From Morinoia aosen (lineage: Eukaryota > Arthropoda > Malacostraca > Amphipoda > Talitridae), in contig CM059558.1 of assembly GCA_030386875.1 (NCBI GenBank), positions 3,915,501 through 3,979,500 on the forward strand: a DNA stretch of 64,000 nt, given 5' to 3'. The notes under the pieces are model-generated. The model was not told where the DNA came from. It did no database searches and saw only the letters and a list, made by a program, of their open reading frames with translations. Shown piece by piece: positions 57,225-64,000 of this stretch. The position numbers and the translations under genes were made by a program. The first letter of the stretch is position 1; each line of letters opens with the position of its first letter.

Positions 57225-57364
57225 GTCCTGACGGCGGCTACGGAACTCTCCACCGCCCTGACGAGGTCCAAAAGGCCGAGGGTGAAGATATCGTCTTCTT
57301 CGTCTCTCGCTATCGCCGCCCACTGCCTGAGGGCGGCACTGAGAGCGGCGTGTTGGCAGAACAT
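57225..57364 (-). CDS. Candidate exon of an unknown minus-strand gene
   Basis: A strong acceptor on the minus strand (tgctctccctctcag at the edge of the 40-bp array) is followed by MFCQHAALSAALRQWAAIAR, then DEEDDIFTLGLLDLVRAVES and SVAAVR. A possible donor is ggac/gtgact (57223-57224). The segment is GC-rich and reads as amphipathic helices. It might belong with the exons at 56.5 and 62.7 kb, but phases between them could not be shown to agree. No family recognised. Confidence 0.5.
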
Positions 57365-57379
57365 CTGAGAGGGAGAGCA

Positions 57380-57970
57380 GAATGTTAGAGTTCCTGGGGA
57401 AATTTGGGGAGCAGAATGTGAGAAGGGGAGTTGGTGGACAAATTTGGGGAGCAGAATGTGAGAAGGGGAGTTGGTGGACAAATTTGGGGAGCAGAATGTG
57501 AGAAGGGGAGTTGTTGGACAAATTTGGGGAGCATAATGTGAGAAGGGGAGTTGGTGGACAAATTTGGGGAGCAGAATGTGAGAATGGGAGTTGGTGGACA
57601 AATTTGGGGAGCAGAATGTGAGAAGGGGAGTTGGTGGACAAATTGGGGGAGCAGAATGTGAGAAGGGGAGTTGGTGGACAAATTTGGGGAGCAGAATGTG
57701 AGAAGGGGAGTTGGTGGACAAATTGGGGGAGCAGAATGTGAGAAGGGGAGTTGCTGGACAAATTTGGGGAGCAGAATGTGAGAAGGGGAGTTGGTGGACA
57801 AATTTGGGGAGCAGAATGTGAGAAGGGGAGTTGGTGGACAAATTTGGGGAGCAGAATGTGAGAAGGGGAGTTGGTGGACAAATTTGGGGAGCAGAATGTG
57901 AGAAGGGGAGTTGGTGGACAAATTGGGGGAGCAGAATGTAAGAAGGGGAGTTGCTGGACAAATTGAGGAA
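57380..57970 (+). repeat. 40-bp minisatellite, about 14 copies
   Basis: Unit gaaggggagttggtggacaa followed by atttggggagcagaatgtga. Copies are almost identical (changes ttgttgg, ttgctgg, aattggggg), hence recent. Long minus-strand frames with LLPKFVHQLPFSHSAPQ repeats arise from it. It adjoins the polypyrimidine tract of the candidate exon at 57225-57364. Confidence 0.97.
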
Positions 57971-58239
57971 TTCTAAACTATGTATAAATTAACGCTTTGA
58001 CAGCGACGTGAGCCACCGGTAGTCACTGGGGGAATTTTCATAGTGCTGCTGACCGACCAGTAGTCACAGACCCAATTTTCACGAATCCCAAATCAAAACT
58101 AAATAGTGGCACAATTCAGTCAATGTATACTATTTTTAAAATTGCTTACTTCAATTGACTTTGATTTAGAGTTGATCATTATACGTCAGTTTTACCTGCC
58201 GCTGTCAGAGTGTTAATAAAAATGAGCAGGGCCTAGAAG

Positions 58240-58940
58240 AAAGAGTTCGGGGCCTAAAAGAAGAAATTGGGATCGGAAAAAAAAGTTTGCAGACAAAGAT
58301 ATTTTGAAACTGAAAAACGATTTTTGAAACTAAAAAATGAGTTTTAAAAACTAAAAAAGAGTTTGTGAACTAAAAAATGAATTTTTAATCTATAAAAAAA
58401 TTTGGGAACTAAAAAACGTGTTTACAAAAAGCAAACAAAAGTTTTGTAACAAAAAAAACAGTACACGTAATGAAAATGAAATTGGGCACCAATAAGAGAT
58501 TAAGAGAGATTGAAACTAAAAAAAAAGTTTGAGAACTGATAAAAGAAACAGGAAACAAGAAAAATGGGTTTGAGAACTAAAAAAAGTCTGGTAACCTGGA
58601 AAGAGAGTTTGGGAACTTGAAAAAAAGTTTGCAACTTAAAAAAGGAGTGTGGGAACGTAAAAAAGCAATTTGGGAGCTAAAAAAAGTATCATGAGAACTA
58701 AAAACAAGTTAAGATTTAAGAAAAGAATTTGAGAACTAAAAAATAGTTTCGGAGACCAAAAAGTGTAAAAAACAAAAAAAAAGCAAGAGTTTTGGAAACT
58801 ACACAAAAATTAAGGAGCTAAGAAAAGAGTCACGGGAACTGAAAGAAGAGTTGGGGATTTAAGAAAATAGTTCGGGACTATAAAGAGGAGTTTGGAAAAA
58901 TTCAAAAAGAATTAGGGAAACTAAGAAAAAAGGAAATTTT
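58240..58940 (+). repeat. Purine-rich degenerate repeat
   Basis: Loose repetition of gaactaaaaaa and gtttgggaac, units of about 20 bp with heavy drift. No gene. Confidence 0.7.
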
Positions 58941-58959
58941 TAACAATGTGGGAACGAAG

Positions 58960-59300
58960 AAAAGATGGAAAATAAAAGAAAGATGGAAAAATAAAAGAAA
59001 GATGGAGAAATAAAAGAAAGATGGAGGAATGAAAGAGAGATGGAGAAATAAAAGAGAGATGGAGAAATAAAAGAGAGATGGAGAAATAAAAGAGAGATGG
59101 AGAAATAAAAGAGAGATGGAAAAATAAAAGAGAGATGGAGAAATAAAAGAGAGATGGAGAAATAAATGAGAGATGGAGAAATAAAAGAGAGATGGAGAAA
59201 TAAAAGAGAGATGGAGAAATAAAAGAGATATGGAGAAATATAAGAGAGATGGAGAAATATAAGAAATATGGAGGAATAAAAGAAAGATAGAGATATTAAA
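58960..59300 (+). repeat. 19-bp purine-rich tandem array
   Basis: About 17 copies of agagatggagaaataaaag. One strand is almost pure purine, the other pyrimidine. Confidence 0.95.
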
Positions 59301-59894
59301 AAACTAGAGAAATAAGAAAGGGAAGGGTCAAGAGTATCAACAAAACAAGGCATCTTTCTTATTCAAAATTATGTTGTTCATTATTTCTTGACAGATTCTC
59401 TAGAACTAACTAAGATTGCATGGACATAAAACTGTTTTATAAGCACGCTTGTACCGGATCATATTGGATAAGCTAAGCCTCTACGAACACAACAAAGGTG
59501 TTCCACAGAAGGAAAGGAGGACGCACAATTCAATATGGCGACAAGGGAATGGAAAATTTATGCACAATATTCAGTGCATACAAAACCAGCAAGTTAAAAA
59601 ACAAGTTTAAGAAAAAGGATAAAATATGAAAATGAAAACACAAAAAACAGCAAATCAGTCAACCGAAAAAAGATGGTCCGTCACAAAACAAAAAACCTAT
59701 TCTATTTCAACTAGAGGAAGGCCTACCTAACCCTTAGTGCGGGACCTTACAAACTCCCCCTGAGAATATTTTCAATTACTACAACAGTTGTTTCTCCCTG
59801 ACGCACATATGCAAAGCCTTCTTTAGAATCAATATTTCAAATTTTGAAACTTATTTTTTCGAATCACCATAGGTAGGAAGAACATGGCCGAGCT

Positions 59895-60253
59895 TAAAAG
59901 CCACACGGCTTTACGGTAAAGAAAAACTGCTGACAACAATAATGCATCACTGAAAAACCACCAAAGCCATATGGCTGATTAAAATCCTTTACTAGTTACA
60001 CGGAGCCCGCAAAAGCCGCATGACTGAGACGCTCCCTACACTGCACCAGCCACACGGCTCACCCTTCCCGAGCCACACTACACCAGCCACACGGCTCACC
60101 CTTCCCGAGCCACACTACACCAGCCACATGGCTGAGGCACACCGGTCAGCCAGCAGCCCGAGCAGGCGGTGGAGCGTGGAGTGGCTATGCGAGTGGCTGG
60201 AGTTGGCTGAGAGGGCTGACAGGTACGGCAGGGCGGCTGACCAGCAGGACTAG
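59895..60253 (+). repeat. Repeats with agccacacggct hairpin words, GC-rich end
   Basis: Two 37-bp copies (gagccacactacaccagcca, then cacggctcacccttccc) at 60045-60130 and several single agcc-acac-ggct or -atat- hairpins at 59900-60130. The plus-strand frame to 60253 ends with RRWSVEWLCEWLELAERADR; coding status is doubtful. Confidence 0.6.
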
Positions 60254-60310
60254 AGTCACTAGACTGCCCGCAGTGCCGCCTGGGCTGCCCCCGGGGGAAG
60301 TAGGGTCGAA

Positions 60311-60412
60311 ATGATGCGCAGCTGCGCCACCGTCGACGCCGTCGTTGCGCTCATACTGCCTGTAGTGTTTGTTTTGGTTATTTTATGCCCTTTTATGAAT
60401 AAAGGGTTTTAA
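60311..60412 (+). CDS. Tiny open frame with a membrane-like segment
   Basis: 33 codons, MMRSCATVDAVVALILPVVF and then VLVILCPFM, a hydrophobic run of about 17 residues. It follows a GC-rich patch and has an aataaa near its end. It could be the end of an exon or chance. No homologue recognised. Confidence 0.2.
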   Translation: MMRSCATVDAVVALILPVVFVLVILCPFMNKGF

Positions 60413-60979
60413 GAATTGGTTGTTTCAGGAATTCGTTATCGTCCTATTTTCGTTTTTTTTAAGAATCTATTTTCGTCCTATTTCGTTTTTTCATTGTGTG
60501 TGTGTCTGTGTGGGGGGAGCATTTAAATAGGGTTTTTGGAATTTAATATCGTCCTATTTCTGTTTTACGAATTGGTAGTTTTAGGATTAAGAACTGTAGG
60601 TCCTCGACAGACTCGTTCTCAACAAAATTGAGAATTAGGGCTGCCTTTTAATATTATGCAACATATCAACGAAGACAGTGCCTACACAAATTATGAAGAA
60701 CAAACTAAATTTCCATACAAATAAAATCAACAACAATTTTATTTCTTGTTCATGAATTCATCAAATTCATGGTAAATACTTCGCAGCTATTATGATAAGA
60801 TACAAATTACAGCAATCTTATCATAAAAGCAGAATACATTGAAAAATATTGCTTTATCATAGTCAACACATTTGCTTTTAGTTGATTTAATCACCATTAC
60901 AGATGAAAATGGAAGAGCAAGATAAGCTACTTTGATCATTCATGATATATATTCGAATAAAACTCAATTTCAAACGTTT

Positions 60980-61012
60980 CAGCCACAGGCCATCATCAGT
61001 GGTAAGTACTCT
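60980..61012 (-). ncRNA. Hammerhead-ribozyme-like core in the Penelope-like element
   Basis: The minus strand reads ctgatgatggcctgtggctg then aaacg. CUGAUGA, a short stem (GGCC/GGCU) and GAAAC are the core elements of hammerhead ribozymes, known to occur in Penelope-like elements. The third helix is not clear, and stem II starts one base off the ideal, so activity is uncertain. Confidence 0.45.
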
Positions 61013-61182
61013 GAAAAGTACAATGTAAAAAGTAAAAACAGACTATTTTAGAATGACAAATCTAAAAACAAGATATAAAATTACATTAATTGTGATTATC
61101 TATTTACAATGGTTAAATGAAAAGAACTAAGGGTGATGTTTAAACGCGGCTTAAGTTTAAAAATGCACAAGGAACCTAAAAT

Positions 61183-61850
61183 TCACACATCTGTATAAAA
61201 CTGTGGTTCTGCTAAGATCGAAAATTGATCAATGGAAGTTGCATTATCGCACTTGTCAGAATGCTCTCGAACGGCGGAAAATGGGGGCTTTGACAAAATT
61301 GAGCCTGTTCTAAAGCTCCTACCAGAATGCTCGCTTACTCGAGTGCGAAGAGTACGGGATGTACGTCCAATGTACTCTGATGCACAACGTGCACAACTAA
61401 ACTTATAAACAAAAGTAGCTCGCATTCCGGCCGGAAGTTTATCTTTATAATTAAAAAACGATGATATTTTAAAGTTGTTTACCAATACAATTTTAAAATT
61501 CTTATCAGAAAAATACTTCGAAAACACACCAGCCAATTCTTTCTTTAACTTCTCAGACTGCGCACCAAAGTAAGGAAGAGATACATATGCAGTCCTATGG
61601 GCGGGGTCGATGTTGCCAACTTCAGATCCGTTGCCATAGAATTTATCGAGGAATAAACGTATTTTTGAATCTATGGAACTTACGGAGTAGCCATTGTTTA
61701 TGAAAAAAAGATCTCAAAAAATCAAATTCTTGATATGAGAAAGCAAAATTAGCACATATTTTAAAGATGCGGGATATCAACGTTGTGATACTATTAATTT
61801 TAAAGACCACGGACGACAGCTGTAAAAACTTAGGCCTAGTCCTGAAAAAC
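61183..61850 (-). pseudogene. Penelope-like RT C-terminus and GIY-YIG endonuclease
   Basis: From upstream: TLISRIFKICANFAFSYQEF with DFLRSFF, a frame change in a t-run near 61705-61715, then NNGYSVSSIDSKIRLFLDKF, HRTAYVSLPYFGAQSEKLKK and NNFKISSFFNYKDKLPAGMR. The endonuclease follows: ATFVYKFSCARCASEYIGRT, SRTLRTRVSEHSG, then REHSDKCDN and FSILAEPQFYTDV. The CxxCxxxYIGRTxRxLxxRxxEH pattern with a Cys pair ahead of YIG is diagnostic. One frameshift is visible; otherwise it is well preserved. Confidence 0.9.
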
Positions 61851-62154
61851 TCTTATTTCTATGAACAGTGCACTCAAATTTATTTGATTGATGAATTAGG
61901 CAGTCTAATCAAATAAATTAGGCAGTATGATCAAATAAATCCTAATTAGGCAGTCTTTCAGTCCGATATGATTTTTTTATCAAGAGAATTTAAGAAACAA
62001 CTCATTAGGGTTTTTTCATCAATGAAATATGCTTTTCTCTGAAAAAATAAAATTAAAAACCAGATTTTCCATCAATTATAGACAGTGTTTTTTATCATAC
62101 AAAATTTTTATAAGAACCACTGCGTTGTAACTCAGTATTATTACAAAGTTCGTT
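61851..62154. other. AT-rich DNA
   Basis: No gene. Short direct repeats of aggcagtctaatcaaataaa at 61908-61960. Confidence 0.5.
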
Positions 62155-62520
62155 TTTGTGCACAAGTACTAACCACAAGTACCTTCATAATCTCAAGTAC
62201 CAGCTACAAGTACTAACCACAAGTACCTTCATAATCTCAAGTACCAGCTACAAGTACTAACCACAAGTACCTTCATAATCTCAAGTACCAGCTACAAGTA
62301 CTAACCACAAGTACCTTCATAATCTCAAGTACCAGCTACAAGTACCTTCATAATCTCAAGTACCAGTTACAATTCCTAACCACAAGTACCTTCATAATCT
62401 CGAGTACCAGTTACAAGACTAACCACAAGTACCTTCATAATCTCAAGTACCAGTTACAAGACCAACCACAAGTACCTTCATAATCTAAAGTACTAACAAG
62501 AAGTACCAGCACACACCGCG
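62155..62520 (+). repeat. 44-bp minisatellite, about 8 copies
   Basis: Unit ccacaagtaccttcataatc followed by tcaagtaccagctacaagta and ctaa. It degrades on the right into caagtac/ccagtac words up to about 62640. Confidence 0.95.
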
Positions 62521-62640
62521 CGTACCAACCACAATATATAGTATCAACGTACCACAAGTACCACCAGCACACCGCCAGTACCAGCGAGGGGCACCACACT
62601 TCAACAGGTACCACAAACACCAGTATCGCACCACCAGTAC

Positions 62641-62729
62641 CTGCGAGGGGCACGACGCCCTCCGAGGGGCAGTCGAGGCGCCGGAACACCTCCTCCAGGA
62701 GGGCCCCAGCTGCTCCCAGTACTGCGCGC
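62641..62729 (-). CDS. Candidate exon (89 bp) of an unknown minus-strand gene
   Basis: On the minus strand a textbook acceptor (ttactccccctccccctcag) and a donor (tcgcag/gtactg) flank a GC-rich 89 bp. With one base carried at each end it reads RAVLGAAGALLEEVFRRLDC, then PSEGVVPLA, a plausible helix and turn. Another frame (AQYWEQLG) is also open. Isolated in AT-rich repeats, it is the clearest exon-like object in the last 10 kb. Family unknown. Confidence 0.5.
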
Positions 62730-63239
62730 CTGAGGGGGAGGGGGGAGTAAGTGGGGGTAAAAAGAAGGATGCTGTATTCCAATCAGTAAAACCTAACACA
62801 CATCGCTTATTGGGAAGAACAACGTCATAGCTCAAAGATTTTGGAAAATTGACTCATCCATACCGTTAAATTCACCATTTCTTCTACGTAGTTCGGCAAA
62901 GCTGTCATAATTGAGCCTTCAAAATTGACCGAAAGGAAGATTTGTTATCAAAATTAATTCCGTTTGGCAGTTTGTAAAGTTGTCACTTCTAAAAAATCAA
63001 GAATTTCAACTTGTGACGTTTTCCCAACGAACGATACATTTTGCACACTGGTTCCTCAAATGAATGCTTCGTGCTGCTCTCTTCCCACATATAAGCGCTT
63101 GTCACTCAGGCTTAGGTGCATTTTGGTTGTGCTCTTCATAACGCCAGCACATGTCCGCCTTCTTTCTAGCCTCTGCGCAATAGTAAATTGTTACACCTGG
63201 ACCCATTTATTTCTACCCTACCGGTGACTCCGTTTGGGA
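62730..63239. other. Non-coding
   Basis: No gene recognised on either strand. Confidence 0.45.
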
Positions 63240-63432
63240 GTCACAGCCTTGTGACTAACACCAGGACGCCATGACTGTTACTCCCGGTACCCACTTCCGA
63301 CACCTGGGACCAATGGGAAAATGTGATTGATTTTTTTTTCCAACGAGGAGAAAACACCGCGCGGCGCCGTGATTCGAACTGGCGACACCTTCCCGTGAAG
63401 GCGGGCTCTTAACCACTCGGCCACGGTGACCA
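63240..63432 (-). mobile_element. SINE with tRNA-Ser/Leu-like head and family-S body
   Basis: Minus strand: gtcaccgtggccgagtggtt, then ccagttcgaatcacggcgcc (B-box), gttggaaaaaaaaatcaatc, then the family-S words caggtgtcggaagtgggtac and ggcgtcctggtgttagtcac. It shares its head with 47395-47493 and its body with family S, so two SINE families exchanged modules. Confidence 0.85.
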
Positions 63433-63829
63433 CAAAATGGTGGTAAGTGGGGTATAACAAATTACATTAGTGCGTTGAAGACATGAGCGAGAGTTAAATT
63501 CCTTCTTAGGGGGATTAGATTGGAGAGAAATTGCAACAATTTTACACACTGTTAGGTCCCTCCGGCCTCTCAATCCTTAATGTGCTACAAACCATATACA
63601 AATAATGGATAAAGTCCTAGAGAATGAAGTCTTATTGGAAAACCTACAGATGAAATTCAAAAATGGAGTCTTAAAAGGAGATAATGCCAATCACTTAAGG
63701 GAAAAGTCCAAAAAAAAGCCCGTCTGCTCGTACCCTTAACAATAATTCCAACAGCAATCCTGCTAAGGGCAAAGTCCTCGATACTCTAAGGATTAAATCG
63801 AGCAGATTGATTACTAAAGGAAAAGCACC
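63433..63829. other. Non-coding, repeat drift towards the end
   Basis: No gene. Words like aaagtcctaga and taaggg begin to repeat from about 63690. Confidence 0.45.
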
Positions 63830-64000
63830 AAGGGGAAAGTTACAAGACCTAAGGGCAAAGTTCCAAGATCTAAGGGCAAAGTTCCAAGATCTAAGGGCAG
63901 AAATCCAAGGCATAAGGGCAAAGTTCCAAGGCCTAAGGGTAAAGTTCCAAGGCCTAAGGGCAAAGTTCCAAGGCATAAGGGCAAATTCCCACGACCTAAG
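63830..64000 (+). repeat. 21-bp tandem repeat, runs off the window
   Basis: About eight copies of aggcctaagggcaaagttcca, extending to the last base, so its full length is unknown. Confidence 0.93.

Larger units (their letters stand above)
60940..61850 (-). mobile_element. Penelope-like element, 3' half
   Basis: Minus-strand coding remnants of a Penelope-like element (RT thumb, then GIY-YIG endonuclease) run from about 61850 to 61183. A 3' region with a hammerhead-like motif follows (60982-61008). The RT core is missing, so the copy is 5'-truncated, as is usual for these elements. It is a different lineage from the plus-strand fragment at 12488-12994. Confidence 0.85.

Noticed and set aside
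57180-57961. Long minus-strand open frames (up to about 246 codons)
   Set aside because: They are translations of the 40-bp repeat in all frames. Only the non-repeat part at 57225-57364 looks protein-like.
58940-59353. 137-codon Phe/Leu/Ser-rich minus-strand frame resembling a membrane protein
   Set aside because: It is the pyrimidine strand of the 19-bp purine repeat.
1-64000. LTR retrotransposon, endogenous retrovirus or Polinton
   Set aside because: No long direct terminal repeats with primer-binding sites, no aspartic protease or integrase motifs and no capsid-like protein were recognised. RT sequences present are of LINE type.

Overview
The window looks like repeat-dense, AT-rich nuclear DNA of an arthropod, most likely an insect. 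This is inferred from spliced genes, an I-type LINE, Penelope-like, hAT, pogo/Tigger and mariner-like elements, tRNA-derived SINEs, and a C2H2 zinc-finger gene with the acidic KDEPIDW-type region common in insect zinc-finger proteins. Species cannot be fixed from sequence alone. Much of the window is transposable elements and minisatellites; host genes show only as scattered exons.

Layout. 1-12 kb: three arrays of one 35-41 bp minisatellite family in opposite orientations (1058-2760, 3681-4310, 9365-10165), arranged like foldback transposons, plus a 122-bp near-identical duplication (4455-4576 and 12255-12376) and a 31-bp minisatellite. 12-15 kb: a Penelope-like GIY-YIG fragment, a decayed LINE split by a SINE, and an interspersed repeat seen again at 37.6-38.2 kb. 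14992-17452: a hAT element with matching ends and an exact 8-bp target duplication. About 17.6-23.4 kb: an apparently intact two-ORF LINE with EEP endonuclease, RT and RNase H. 23.9-25.9 kb: a nested inverted-repeat (foldback) element. 26.1-28.25 kb: a SINE split by a hAT-like element that keeps a 415-codon open frame. 28.7-39 kb: introns or intergenic DNA with TTAA-flanked, Tigger-like and mariner-like remnants.

Host genes. On the plus strand three exons (39311-39439, 40166-40287, 42073-43002 onward) join in phase into a zinc-finger protein with about 12 fingers; the last exon has a small deletion and an in-frame TAG, so it is either a decaying gene or an assembly error. On the minus strand, exon-like GC-rich islands with good splice signals occur at 62641-62729, 57225-57364, 56462-56946 and 49978-50619. 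They may belong to one large unrecognised gene whose introns carry the many minisatellites of 49-63 kb, but this is inference.

43-64 kb: a LINE fragment with a perfect 26-bp palindrome at its 5' junction, a Charlie/Buster-like hAT remnant, a second TTAA-type element with a SINE inside, a pogo element within a satellite, a strongly G-rich array, a 40-bp array, a 19-bp purine array, and the 3' half of a Penelope-like element with a hammerhead-like motif. No rRNA gene, functional tRNA gene, CRISPR array or LTR/virus-like element was recognised.
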